A stretch of DNA of 64,000 nt, from the NCBI RefSeq assembly GCF_000016165.1, contig NC_009253.1, positions 2,925,484 to 2,989,483 of the forward strand, given 5' to 3'. Position 1 is the first letter of the stretch. The number at the start of each line of letters is the position of its first letter. The notes beneath the pieces were generated by a model. It worked only from the letters and a program-made list of their open reading frames with translations. It made no database searches and had not been told where the DNA came from. Below, piece by piece: positions 34,246 through 43,453 of the stretch. A program made the translations under genes and the position numbers. Source of the stretch: Desulforamulus reducens MI-1 (GTDB lineage: Bacteria; Bacillota; Desulfotomaculia; Desulfotomaculales; Desulfotomaculaceae).

Positions 34246-34555
34246 GAAACTGTTCTCGGAAAACCGATTGTTAAACTACGTACTTTTGGGAACTGTGCTC
34301 ATTCTATTAATCGTACCACTTTTGTTCCTACCTAATGCTCCCTTTGAAGGCGCAGATGGTCAAATTGAAAAGGTGATTACACAGGTAGATCAGAACTACC
34401 AACCCTGGTTTGAACCTCTTTGGGAACCTCCCAGTACAGAAGTTGAAAGCTTTCTTTTTGCTCTTCAGGCAGCAATCGGTGCCGGAATGGTGGGTTATAT
34501 CATAGGCTTCTGGCATGGAAAAAGAAAGGCGGCAAAAAAACAAGGTGTTTCTTGA
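34229..34555 (+). CDS. cbiN: Cobalt transport accessory protein
   Basis: 108 residues with two membrane helices (~17-35 and 80-98) flanking an extracytoplasmic loop rich in acidic and aromatic residues ([24 protein letters not shown]). This is the CbiN layout; it helps load cobalt on CbiM. Overlaps cbiM upstream and cbiQ downstream (34515-34555). Confidence 0.92.
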   Translation: MISSTRKLFSENRLLNYVLLGTVLILLIVPLLFLPNAPFEGADGQIEKVITQVDQNYQPWFEPLWEPPSTEVESFLFALQAAIGAGMVGYIIGFWHGKRKAAKKQGVS

Positions 34556-35321
34556 TCGATTTTCTTATACTAGTCCTTTAGGGCAAGTCCATCCGATGGA
34601 GAAATCTTTCTTTGCCATTGCCTCAATGGTCATTTGTATGTTTGCCAATTCAATCATTGTATCCATTCTGGTAATGGTTCTAATGGCAGGGGGCACCATT
34701 TTTCTTGGTAAAGTGCCCTTACGTTTTTATTTAAGGCTTCATTTACTCCCTGTTACATTCCTTTCCCTGGGAACCTTAAGTGTTGCCGTAACAACGATAA
34801 CCTCAACGGATGCCGTCATATGTTACTGGAACTTACTGGGCTACCCGCTGGGCATAACCTCTGAAAACCTGCATGCCTCCCTTGTTACCTTTAGTAAATC
34901 CTTGGGAGCTGTTTCCTGTTTGTTCTTTTTAGTTCTTACAACTTCTATGCTAGACATCATAGATCTGTTACGAAGGATAAGGACTCCGGAATTGTTTCTG
35001 GAACTGATGCTTTTAGTCTATCGTTTTTTATTTGTACTCTGGGACAGCGGACAAAAAACTTACCATGCCCAGTCCGCAAGGTTAGGCTATTCCTCCGGCA
35101 AAAAAGGTTTAATCTCCATGGGTATGTTGGTCAGTGGCCTCCTTCTTCACTCTTTCCGACGCTCCAGGGAACTGGCCTTGTCCTTGGATGCAAGGGGGTA
35201 TAACGGCTCCTTAAAAGTTTTAGGCAAGGATTATACTTATTCCAAAAGAAATATCGCCATCATTTGCTTTATTGAACTATTTATAATATTAGTAGCATAC
35301 AAAGGCAGGAGTATTTTATAA
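34515..35321 (+). CDS. cbiQ: Cobalt ECF transporter T component
   Basis: 268-residue membrane coupling protein. [20 protein letters not shown] at the N-terminus, and two coupling motifs near the C-terminus, of which ELALSLDARGYNG is the ArgGly-containing one that meets the ATPase. About five helices. Its stop overlaps the ATG of cbiO at 35321. Confidence 0.93.
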   Translation: MEKERRQKNKVFLDRFSYTSPLGQVHPMEKSFFAIASMVICMFANSIIVSILVMVLMAGGTIFLGKVPLRFYLRLHLLPVTFLSLGTLSVAVTTITSTDAVICYWNLLGYPLGITSENLHASLVTFSKSLGAVSCLFFLVLTTSMLDIIDLLRRIRTPELFLELMLLVYRFLFVLWDSGQKTYHAQSARLGYSSGKKGLISMGMLVSGLLLHSFRRSRELALSLDARGYNGSLKVLGKDYTYSKRNIAIICFIELFIILVAYKGRSIL

Positions 35322-36178
35322 TGTCAGACATTATTCTAGAAACCCACAACCTCCATTGTCAGTACCCGGACGGAACAGTCGCCCTGCAGGGTATATCCAT
35401 TGCTATTAAGAAGGACAAAAAAATTGCCCTTTTAGGTACTAATGGGGCAGGAAAATCCACCTTACTCCTTCATTTAATTGCTCTTTTAAAACCAACCTGT
35501 GGAAACATTCTCTTCAAGGGAAAAGAATTGCAATATAACCGCTCTTCCTTAGCCACTTTGCGTAGCCAGGTTGGTCTTGTTTTCCAGGACCCTGACAGTC
35601 AATTATTTGCACCCAGCGTACGTCAGGAAGTGTCCTTTGGTCCAATAAATTTGGGTCTATCAGAAAAACAAGTAGCGGAACGAGTATTTAGGTCCCTTGA
35701 ACTGAGTGGAATCCCTCATTTGGCTGATAAACCAGTGCATTTCCTAAGCTATGGCCAGAAGAAGTTGGTATCCATTGCCAGCGTTCTGGCCATGAACCCA
35801 GAGTTACTCATCCTGGATGAACCAACTGCTTCACTGGACCCGCAAAACGCAATGGAAATTATGAATCTGTTAAATACACTCAACCAGAAAGGCATGACGG
35901 TTCTTCTGGTAACCCATAATGTAGAAGAAGCCTATGGCTGGGCGGACGAAATCATTCTAATGAACAATGGACTCATCACCGGTCAAGGAACCCCAGAAAA
36001 CATATTGTCCCAGGATGAATTATTAGCAGGCAACCATCTTACCAAACCACTAATTTTAGATATTTTTAATTCCTTACAGTTGGCAGGGCATCTACCGGAA
36101 AACCTGCCTGTTCCCCGTACTAGGGAGGCTTTAATGGCTCTAATCCAGAATAATACTCCTGTAAAAAGGATAATATAG
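35321..36178 (+). CDS. cbiO: Cobalt ECF transporter ATPase
   Basis: 285-residue ABC ATPase: Walker A LLGTNGAGKSTLLLHL, Q loop VFQDPDSQLFAPSVRQEV, signature LSYGQKKL, Walker B LLILDEPTASLDP, and the switch His in LLVTHNVEEA. The FQDPDSQLF and APSV features are typical of ECF A components. Drives Co2+ uptake through CbiMNQ. Eleven bases before cbiL. Confidence 0.95.
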   Translation: MSDIILETHNLHCQYPDGTVALQGISIAIKKDKKIALLGTNGAGKSTLLLHLIALLKPTCGNILFKGKELQYNRSSLATLRSQVGLVFQDPDSQLFAPSVRQEVSFGPINLGLSEKQVAERVFRSLELSGIPHLADKPVHFLSYGQKKLVSIASVLAMNPELLILDEPTASLDPQNAMEIMNLLNTLNQKGMTVLLVTHNVEEAYGWADEIILMNNGLITGQGTPENILSQDELLAGNHLTKPLILDIFNSLQLAGHLPENLPVPRTREALMALIQNNTPVKRII

Positions 36179-36188
36179 GGAGGCTATC

Positions 36189-36899
36189 ATGAAAGGAATA
36201 TTCTATGGCATTGGCATAGGTCCCGGCGACCCGGAGTTGATTACATTAAAGGCTGTTCATATCTTAAAACAGGTGGATGTGGTTATTGCCCCTCGCACCA
36301 ATTCACGAGCTGATAGTACAGCCCTCAATATTGCACGTCCACATATAAAAGGGGATACTGAAATCCTTGAATTAATCTTTCCTATGGTGGACGATGAGAG
36401 GGAATTAAACGAGGCCTGGGAAAATAATAAATTAACCATCCTGGACCTTTTGCAAACAGGTAAACAGGTGGCCTTTTTGACTCTGGGCGATCCTATGCTT
36501 TATAGTACATATATCTATATTTTAAGGCTACTGGCAAAACACCCAGTGGATATACAGACAATTCCCGGCATAACCTCTTTTGCAGCTTCGGCCAGTCGGG
36601 TTGGCTTTCCCTTAGCCGAAGGTAATGAGATACTAACCATTGTTCCTGCAACCTGCCAAGCAGAAAAGTTAAGTATGGCTTTAGCCCTATCCGATAATGT
36701 GGTTTTAATGAAGGTTTCTAGAAATACCGCTAAACTAATCGATGAAATGTCTACTCATCATCTGTTGGACCATGCTGTGATGGTTAGTAAGTGCGGTCAT
36801 AAGGATGAATCCATTCTTTTTGATTTAAGAAGCCCAGAACTAAAACCAACCTACTTGTCCACCATACTGGCGAAAAAACACTCCACCGGCATAAAATAA
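36189..36899 (+). CDS. cbiL: Cobalt-factor II C20-methyltransferase
   Basis: 236-residue SAM methyltransferase: FYGIGIGPGDPELITLKAV, FLTLGDPMLYSTYIY and TIPGITSFAASASRVGFPL are diagnostic. This is the enzyme missing from the 15-gene operon; here it is grouped with cbiK and cobalt uptake behind the riboswitch, so cobalamin should shut off chelation, cobalt import and C20 methylation together. AGGGAGG ribosome site. Confidence 0.94.
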   Translation: MKGIFYGIGIGPGDPELITLKAVHILKQVDVVIAPRTNSRADSTALNIARPHIKGDTEILELIFPMVDDERELNEAWENNKLTILDLLQTGKQVAFLTLGDPMLYSTYIYILRLLAKHPVDIQTIPGITSFAASASRVGFPLAEGNEILTIVPATCQAEKLSMALALSDNVVLMKVSRNTAKLIDEMSTHHLLDHAVMVSKCGHKDESILFDLRSPELKPTYLSTILAKKHSTGIK

Positions 36900-36906
36900 A
36901 TATTTA

Positions 36907-36941
36907 CAGCCCCTGACAATTCAGGGGCTGCCGTTTTATTT
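36907..36941. terminator. Bidirectional terminator between cbiL and the GerMN gene
   Basis: CAGCCCCTGA/TCAGGGGCTG stem (36907-36930), followed by TTTTATTT on the plus strand and by T/A-rich sequence on the minus strand. Serves the two convergent genes. Confidence 0.8.
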
Positions 36942-37433
36942 CTGAATAATGCTTTCATTCCTTTCCAGGGGTTGATCATAGATGGCATGGCCTGTTTCCA
37001 GAGGCTTTCCTTCGACCAATAGCCTTACTTTTTTGTACTGGGGAAGTTCCGTTAAGGTGTTGACTAGGGCATTTATCGCCAGGGTCTCCCCTGTGGTTCC
37101 CTGTAGATTTGCAAAGTCTTTGTTAAAATTGAGAGTGAGGGTATCACCCTGGGTTTTATAGTCAATCAATTTGGTGCCATTGGGCAGTATCGGAGCATAC
37201 TTGCCAGGGTTGTTCAGCTCATTCACCAAAGAAACAACCATATCACTGGATTTACTAATTTCTCGCTCCACCGGTAACAGAGCATCGGCCTGTTCATTGG
37301 CAAAATACAAAGTAGCCTTAACAGTTTCCTTTGCCGCGGCTTTAGGTTGCTGTTCCTTGGTATTCACGTTGCCATTACACCCTGTAAAGAGAAATGATAG
37401 GATGATAATGAATAACAATGCATATTTTTTCAT
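36936..37433 (-). CDS. GerMN-domain lipoprotein
   Basis: 165 residues. Lipoprotein signal peptide with lipobox LFTGC (Cys ~19), a short Gln/Lys/Ala linker, then one GerMN domain (ATLYFANEQADALLPVEREI, LPNGTKLIDYKTQGDTLTLNF). GerM proteins act in sporulation or germination in Bacillus; single-GerMN lipoproteins are common in Clostridia and may have other envelope roles. A substrate for the Lgt encoded at 17.3 kb. Confidence 0.88.
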   Translation of the reverse strand: MKKYALLFIIILSFLFTGCNGNVNTKEQQPKAAAKETVKATLYFANEQADALLPVEREISKSSDMVVSLVNELNNPGKYAPILPNGTKLIDYKTQGDTLTLNFNKDFANLQGTTGETLAINALVNTLTELPQYKKVRLLVEGKPLETGHAIYDQPLERNESIIQK

Positions 37434-37617
37434 GTTTTTGCCTCCTACATTGTAGTTTGCAAATCAGTCAAAGTTTATCACAACAGCATTAAAATTACCA
37501 GAAAAAAGAACTAAAAATATTATCTGCCTAATATAAATTGGTTTATTATAAAATAGAAGCCCGCTATCCTTTTATTAATATGACGGTGGGAGCCTGCGTT
37601 TTGTTACTATAATTTAA

Positions 37618-38976
37618 TTATAGTTTAAAACGTTCTGCTATGTCCTCTAAATCCACAGCCATCTTACTCAGGGTATCCGCAGAAGCTGTAACCTCTTCCA
37701 TTGTTGCAGTCTGTTCCTCTGTGTTGGATGCCACATTCTGTATACCTGCGGACATCTGTTCCGTGGCAGCAGCTAAATCTTGTAGTTGTTGACTTAGTTT
37801 TTGGATAGTAGTAATGATATTATTAAAATTGGTACCAACTTCAATGACTATAACATTTCCTGCCTCCACTTCCTGGGCGCTGGCAGCCATGGTTTGCACA
37901 GCGTTTTGAGCCTCTTCCTGAATCGTCTCAATTAAGGTTTTAATTTCCTTAGCAGCACTGCCAGAGCGTTCTGCCAATTTTCGGACTTCCTCAGCCACAA
38001 CAGCAAACCCCTTGCCCTGCTCGCCGGCCCTGGCAGCTTCAATGGCTGCATTTAATGCAAGTAGATTGGTCTGATCGGCAATCTGGGTAATAAGCTCTAC
38101 GATTTGGGATATTTCCCCGGATCTGGTACTTAGGCGCTCAATGCTTTGCCCTACCACCCCGGTGGACGTACCAATGTTTTTCATCTGGGAGGTAACCTGG
38201 TTAATGCCAGTTGTACCTGCCTCGGCATGTTTAGCAGCATCCTCGGATGCCGATGCCACAATCTGAGTGTTCTCTGTTACTTGTTCCACAGTGGAAGATA
38301 GCTCTATCATCGTTGAAGCGGCTTCATTGGCACTGGCCGTAATTTGCTGAGAGCTAGAGGAAAGTTGTTCTGCCGCTGAGGCAACATGTTCAGCCTTTTC
38401 CCTGAGCTGCCCGGCAATATCCTTTAAACTCTCTACCATTTCATTGAAGGCTGTGGCCAACAGGCTAATCTCATCACCTGTGTTAATTTTTATTTCATTA
38501 ACAGACAAATCCCCACTGGCAACCCTGCCGGCTACTTCTTCCATCTCTTTGATGGGTTTAGCAATGGCCCGGGTCACAAACCACCCCACGGAACCTGCTA
38601 TTAGTACCGAAGCAAACATGGTTAAACCAAAGAGCCTTTGAACATCGGAGATGTCGTAGTTATTCAGGGCTGCAATGAGTCTCATCTGATACAGGCCAAA
38701 GATCCCCATGGCTAGGAAGATTGCAATTAAGATCGCAAATCCTCCCATAATTTTTACTCCTACTGATATTTTTACCCTATGAGAGGAGCAGTAAAAGTTA
38801 CAATTCCGGCAAGTTCCTATTTTTTGAGCCATCGTCCCTTGTAGTTCCCCCCTGCAAAGGGTTCCTGGCACTTTCCAGCACTCCCCACCCCTCTTTTCAG
38901 TAAAGGCGGGACATTTGCTTTTTCTTTCCTCAGGGCAGTCTAGTTGCTCCCAACAGGCCCTTTCAAACTTTGCCAT
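37618..38976 (-). CDS. Methyl-accepting chemotaxis protein with N-terminal two-CW Cys domain
   Basis: 452 residues. The cytoplasmic N-terminus (1-68) is Cys-rich: [29 protein letters not shown] and CRNCNFYC fit the two-CW pattern. Two close membrane helices (~74-95 and 110-132), with almost no extracytoplasmic loop, lead to a HAMP domain ([17 protein letters not shown]) and an MCP signalling domain with tip [20 protein letters not shown]. The sensor is therefore intracellular and probably binds metal or senses redox. Monocistronic. Confidence 0.9.
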   Translation of the reverse strand: MAKFERACWEQLDCPEERKSKCPAFTEKRGGECWKVPGTLCRGELQGTMAQKIGTCRNCNFYCSSHRVKISVGVKIMGGFAILIAIFLAMGIFGLYQMRLIAALNNYDISDVQRLFGLTMFASVLIAGSVGWFVTRAIAKPIKEMEEVAGRVASGDLSVNEIKINTGDEISLLATAFNEMVESLKDIAGQLREKAEHVASAAEQLSSSSQQITASANEAASTMIELSSTVEQVTENTQIVASASEDAAKHAEAGTTGINQVTSQMKNIGTSTGVVGQSIERLSTRSGEISQIVELITQIADQTNLLALNAAIEAARAGEQGKGFAVVAEEVRKLAERSGSAAKEIKTLIETIQEEAQNAVQTMAASAQEVEAGNVIVIEVGTNFNNIITTIQKLSQQLQDLAAATEQMSAGIQNVASNTEEQTATMEEVTASADTLSKMAVDLEDIAERFKL

Positions 38977-39250
38977 ACTACACCACCTAAATCACAGTAA
39001 ATTTTGGTTCTTTTGATAAATTAATTATATTAAGGAGAATCTCCTAGTCAATCAAAATAATAGTTAAACTAGAAAAGTAATAAATTTGTAATATTTTTAA
39101 GTATTAGAAATAACCCATGACTAAAGTTCTTGGCAAATACCCTATGATTATTAAATGAAAAAACGTAATAGAGAATAAAGAGATACCCACTATTGGAGGC
39201 GCCCCAAGAGATGGGTCACAAGCTATAAGGTTCTTTGAAAGGAGAATATC

Positions 39251-40651
39251 ATGAAAAAAATTACCAAATTTACAGCCACTCTACTTTCTGTATGTATGTT
39301 CTCAACAGTACTGGCGGGTGCCGCCTGGGCTGACCCCTGGAAAAAGAATAAACAAATGCCACCGGGCTTGCAAAAGCAGCTTATAAAATACACCTATTCT
39401 GCCAATTTTAAAGATGTAAAAAATCACTGGGCCAAAAGCGAAATTGAAGAACTACAATTGAAAGGCATTATGAAAGGGTATCAGGATCAGACCTTTAAAC
39501 CCCAACAAGCTGTTTCCAAAAATGAAGCCCTTGCCATCATCATGCGGGTAGTGGATCACAAAGAGACCAATACAGATAAGGCTGACTTAATTAAAAAAAT
39601 ATTCCCTGGTTGGATGGGTATGGCACCACAGCAGGCCTATGATGCAGGTATCCTAGCAGATTGGGAATTATATAAATGGAATGGCAATAAACCTGCTACC
39701 AGAATTGAAGTTGCCATGTGGTTATGCCGGGCTTCCGGTGAGGAAAATGTCTCCCTGAAAGATATGCTCTCCTTTGCCAAAGACACTAACCAACTAAGTA
39801 AAGATGAATTAATTTACGCTGCAGCTATGTATAACAAAGGTATTATGAAGGGGACACCGGACGGTTACTTAAATCCCTTGAAACCTATTTCCAGAGGCGA
39901 ATTTGCGGTTATGATTAGCCGTTTCATCGACACTGTTGACTTGGATGATATTACCGATGGTGAAGAAGAAAACCAAGACTATATTGAAACCTTGGCCCCT
40001 GTCCATAACGCTAAAATTGATTTAGAAACAAAGGAATTCACAATCAACTTTGAGGAAAACATGGCCCTTGCTGAAGATAAAGATCTCAGTGACCTGCCAG
40101 ATGCAATTAACATTTATAAATACGATGGTGGAAGATGGGTTACAGCAAACCTTGAATATGCCGTAGTATTTACCGAAGATGAAGATAAGCTGACGGTAAA
40201 GCTGGACAACAGTGAAGAGCTTGCTAACAACACCAAATACTGCATAACCTTCAACAATGATATTCTGGTAGAAGCTGACGCAAAGGATAAAGAAAAGGCT
40301 GCCTTTGCAGGAATTAAAAAGGGAGAATGGTGCTTTACTACCAAGTCGGCTGAACTGGCCATTGATGAAGTTGAAGCCACCGATGACACCACTGTGGTCA
40401 TTGAATTTAACCAGGATATCCAAAGGGGTGACCACTTCTCTAGCAACGGCACTGACATCCATGTAATGGCTGGGGATACTGAGTTGGATATTGACGCAGC
40501 CAGTATACGTAACAATACGTTAACAATTACTCTGGACGGTGACGACAGCCTGGAGGATGACGAAGAATATACTGTGTGGTTAGAAGAAGATGTTGTGGCA
40601 GGCTTCGAAATTGATGAAGACGATGCCATCGAGTTCACTTACGAAGACTAA
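39251..40651 (+). CDS. S-layer-homology surface protein with Ig-like domains
   Basis: 466 residues. Signal peptide (about 1-27, ending AAWA); three SLH repeats (FKDVKNHWAKSEIEELQLKG; a divergent second near 115-155; LIYAAAMYNKGIMKGTPDGY), with TRIEV and SRGEF standing for the usual TRAE. Two Ig-like domains of the SbsA type follow (IDLETKEFTINFEENMAL, IDEVEATDDTTVVIEFNQDI). The last 25 residues are very acidic. Probably anchored to cell-wall polymer. AAAGGAG lies about six bases before the ATG. Confidence 0.9.
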   Translation: MKKITKFTATLLSVCMFSTVLAGAAWADPWKKNKQMPPGLQKQLIKYTYSANFKDVKNHWAKSEIEELQLKGIMKGYQDQTFKPQQAVSKNEALAIIMRVVDHKETNTDKADLIKKIFPGWMGMAPQQAYDAGILADWELYKWNGNKPATRIEVAMWLCRASGEENVSLKDMLSFAKDTNQLSKDELIYAAAMYNKGIMKGTPDGYLNPLKPISRGEFAVMISRFIDTVDLDDITDGEEENQDYIETLAPVHNAKIDLETKEFTINFEENMALAEDKDLSDLPDAINIYKYDGGRWVTANLEYAVVFTEDEDKLTVKLDNSEELANNTKYCITFNNDILVEADAKDKEKAAFAGIKKGEWCFTTKSAELAIDEVEATDDTTVVIEFNQDIQRGDHFSSNGTDIHVMAGDTELDIDAASIRNNTLTITLDGDDSLEDDEEYTVWLEEDVVAGFEIDEDDAIEFTYED

Positions 40652-40656
40652 GCATG

Positions 40657-40690
40657 AGGCACCCTCTGGGGTGCCTTCTATTTTTGTTGA
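40657..40690 (+). terminator. Terminator after the SLH gene
   Basis: AGGCACCC/GGGGTGCCT stem (40657-40676) followed by TCTATTTTTGTT. Confidence 0.8.
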
Positions 40691-40707
40691 TAAACCTCTT
40701 CTACTAG

Positions 40708-40762
40708 GGATTTCATTATCTCGGTTAGCTCTAGATAATGAAATCCTTTTACCACTTTTTCA
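40708..40762 (+). terminator. Second tandem hairpin downstream of the SLH gene
   Basis: Perfect 13-bp stem GGATTTCATTATC/GATAATGAAATCC (40708-40746) followed by TTTTACCACTTTTT. A third, shorter hairpin (CACTC/GAGTG, ~40785) follows. The gap 40652-40984 thus holds stacked hairpins, a repeat copy and the nlpC terminator. Confidence 0.65.
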
Positions 40763-40849
40763 ACAATCTTAGACACTCTCTGGAGTGACTTTTATTGCAA
40801 GGAATTTGGAGTCACTTCCAAGACGGACGTGCCAACCAACCCAAAACAA

Positions 40850-40930
40850 GGACGTTTCGCTGCAGGCGACCATATTTCATCCGGTGTAAGCCATATTTGT
40901 TTATCTGTACGGAGATCGGAGTGAGCGGTG
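40850..40930. repeat. 80-bp repeat family, copy 3 (inverted)
   Basis: Reverse complement of the 18138-18215 element: GGACG...TGCAGGCGACC...CCGGTGTAAGCC...TTATCTGTACGGAGATCGG...GTGAGCGGTG. Differences are scattered substitutions and a few indels. Confidence 0.7.
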
Positions 40931-40951
40931 TTAATAGAATGGTTTTAATGT

Positions 40952-40980
40952 AAAAGCTCTGGATCTTGATCCAGAGCTTT
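40952..40980 (-). terminator. Terminator after the NlpC/P60 gene
   Basis: AAAGCTCTGGATC/GATCCAGAGCTTT stem next to the stop codon; on the minus strand it runs into TTTTACATT. Confidence 0.75.
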
Positions 40981-40984
40981 ATTT

Positions 40985-41632
40985 CTATAGGATTCTGCTG
41001 GCGCCACGAAACTTAGTATTCCAATAACTATCAGACATGGAATCAATTCGAATGCCACGGGAGGTAGAAGCATGAATAAATTGGTTATTACCCACGTAAA
41101 TGCCAGAATGGTTAATTCCGGCACCTCCAGTATTAAAGAATACCAAATCACCGGGATTCAATTCCGATCTTTTTACAACTGAACCAGCATTATATTGACC
41201 TGCAGCAGTATGCACTAAGTCAATACCAAAGTTTTTGTAGACATAACGCACATATCCAGAACAATCAAAACCAGAGGGACTTTCTCCTCCGGAACGGTAT
41301 CCCACCCCAATATATTGCTTAGCATAATCTAAGACAGCAACTGCTCGATCCACCACACCTCTTGAACTATCAGGCGAATCCGTGCGGGGTCTGACCGACT
41401 GATTCGCTACTTGATCTGGAACATTTAATATTTGACCAATTTTTAAACTATCACTATTTAAGTTATTCAGTTGTTTAAGACTATCAACAGAGGTTCCACA
41501 ACGATTGGCAATTGACCATAAAGAATCGCCTTTTTGTACAGTTAACTGTGCTGCATCGGCAGAACCAACCCAAACCACTGTAGCTAAGCAAACAGTGGTG
41601 GTCAATACTGCCATCTTCTTAAGCAAAGACAA
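40985..41632 (-). CDS. LysM-NlpC/P60 cell-wall hydrolase
   Basis: About 215 residues. Signal peptide (MAVLTTTVCLATVVWVGSADA), one LysM domain (LTVQKGDSLWSIANRCGTSV), linker, then NlpC/P60: the catalytic Cys in SGFDCSGYVRYVY, His in GINHSGIYVGNNQFIHAS. Expected to cleave peptidoglycan stem peptides. GTG 41647 is the first start but lies at the riboswitch edge; TTG 41632 has GTGGGG upstream and gives a normal signal peptide, so I list it. The c-di-AMP riboswitch just upstream fits wall-hydrolase control in Gram-positives. Confidence 0.9.
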   Translation of the reverse strand: MSLLKKMAVLTTTVCLATVVWVGSADAAQLTVQKGDSLWSIANRCGTSVDSLKQLNNLNSDSLKIGQILNVPDQVANQSVRPRTDSPDSSRGVVDRAVAVLDYAKQYIGVGYRSGGESPSGFDCSGYVRYVYKNFGIDLVHTAAGQYNAGSVVKRSELNPGDLVFFNTGGAGINHSGIYVGNNQFIHASTSRGIRIDSMSDSYWNTKFRGASRIL

Positions 41633-41650
41633 CAAACATTTCCCCACTTT

Positions 41651-41762
41651 CTACGCCTACGGAGTTAGCTGACGGGTTCGGACAGAAAGTTAGCCCGCTA
41701 CACACTGGTAGTTCACCCCATAATAACTGGTTCCCCCGCTTTCAATAGAAATTAGGCGTTTT
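41651..41762 (-). ncRNA. Cyclic di-AMP riboswitch (ydaO-yuaA)
   Basis: Minus strand: closing stem ACGCCTA/TAGGCGT; conserved GCGGGGGAACC, TGGGGTGAACT, GCGGGCTAAC and CCGAACCCGTCAGCTAAC are the ydaO hallmarks. Family genes are often wall hydrolases, as here. The aptamer ends about 4-19 bases before the possible start codons. Confidence 0.93.
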
Positions 41763-41944
41763 TTAATATAATGTAAAATTCGTCAAAAGTTTCTATTTCC
41801 CTGCCATATTTGTTAACATTTTTGTCATATTAAGAAATCAGGCCATAAGTCCTGCCGCCCTCTTCTTTTAATTACTTCTTTAAACTAGGAAAAAAGGACT
41901 TGACGTCGAAAGCTATATTTACCCTAGGTTCCTGGAGGAAAGAA

Positions 41945-43351
41945 ATGCATCAATTACTTGATCAATCCAGTATTGTTTCTATAAAATATTTGCCTGCCCG
42001 ACCACCTCTATATGATGATTTTCCAGTAGAGGTTCATCCTTATATTGTTGATGGCTTAAAAAAGTCCGGCATTCACCGAACTTATACCCCGGAAAGACGC
42101 AGACAACTGGAGGAACAGCTCTTTACAGGGCAATTGGCCGGTGTCATTTCAACTAATGCACTGGAACTGGGGATCGATATTGGCGATCTGGATGTTTGCG
42201 TCCTTTGCGGATTCCCCGGTTCCATTGCTTACACCTGGCAACAGTCCGGTCGTGTGGGACGTAGCAAGCAAAAATCCCTTGTGGTGTTGGTGGCCTCCGA
42301 CGACCCTTTGGACAGGTATATGGTGCATCACTCGGAATTCTTTTTTTCACAACCCAGTGAGAAGGCCATTGTCAACCCCCATCGTTTACAATTTATGGTG
42401 GATCACCTGCCCTTGGCCGCCAGTGAACTACCCTTACGTAAGGAAGATCTTACCTTCTGGGATCAAGAATCCTATTATAATGCAGTACAGTTTCTTCGAA
42501 CCACTGGCCGACTAAGGCAAGATCCCAACCTTCGGGTAAGGGCCTACCGTTCCATGGGGGAACCAACGAAGGTTGGCCTCCGTGGTGAGCAAAAACGTTT
42601 TTTACTAAAATTAACAGACGGTAGAATTATTGAACAAACCACCTATCAAGATGACTTGGGGAGTTATTACGAGGTCGTGGATAGTGCCGGACGTATTTAC
42701 ATCTATGATGACTACCAGGGTGGCGTTGGCTTGGCAGAGAGTTCCCTGGATGTCTTGAAAGATGTTCTACAGCGCTGTTTGGACATGGTGGCAGAATGTT
42801 CATGTTATATTGGATGTCCTTCATGCATTCACATTCCTCAATGCAAACAACATAATGAAGATCTGGACAAAGAAGGCTCTATCCTCCTTTTAGCTTCTTT
42901 GTTAAACCAATCTATTAAGAAGTTGCACCGACCCAAATTAGCCAAACAAACAGTACCTACCCCTGACGGTTCTGGCAATCTTAGAATACAGGCCCGGGAA
43001 TATGAACGTCAGCAAAAAATACTACGTCAGCAGGCAGAGGCGATCCTGCCGGAATACCCTAGAGTACTGGCTCTTTTTAACGAAGAATCGATTCCAATAG
43101 AAGCCAAGGGTTTGATGGCCAAAGAAAAGTTATTACTGTCTTTGTTAATGGTCTTTCAAAAGCAGCATAACCAAGGGTCTGTTAGCCATGAACTAATTGG
43201 TCAAGCTGCTGATTTATTAAACATTGAGAGACAATTTTTTGCCCTAAGGTTGGAAGCATTAGTTAGCCGCAGCCTTGTCTACGGATCAAAGGAGCAGGGT
43301 TATACCCTTTCCTCTACTATCTTTCAATGGTTTGCGTCACATTTATTTTAA
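41945..43351 (+). pseudogene. MrfA/YprA-type helicase with internal deletions
   Basis: 468 codons in one frame from ATG 41945 (GGAGG six bases upstream). The N-terminus IKYLPARPPLYDDFPVEVHP and GLKKSGIHRTYT matches the start of MrfA-type DEAD-box proteins. It then jumps directly to PERRRQLEEQLFTGQLAGVI, which is in RecA domain 2 (STNALELGIDIG, QQSGRVGR). Walker A, DExH and the rest of domain 1 are missing. A second gap seems to remove part of the DUF1998 region before YIYDDYQGGVGLAESS; the four-Cys site CSCYIGCPSC..PQC is present. Without an ATPase site it cannot be a helicase. The preserved frame and ribosome site leave a residual role possible. Confidence 0.72.
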
Positions 43352-43453
43352 CAACCACCTTTGATATTGGTTATACTGCCTTATAATTTTTTCCCGTTGG
43401 GAAATAATAGTTATGATACTGAAGATTTTTTTATTTATACAGGTGAATATTGA

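Noticed and set aside
39170-39250. Possible structured leader before the SLH gene (GGCGCC, CCAAGAGATGGGTCACAAGC)
   Set aside because: Suggestive of a riboswitch-like element but no conserved class could be matched by eye.
40022-40638. Long minus-strand frames (146 and 174 codons) opposite the SLH gene
   Set aside because: Ser- and Phe-rich shadows of an acidic, repeat-bearing coding sequence on the plus strand.
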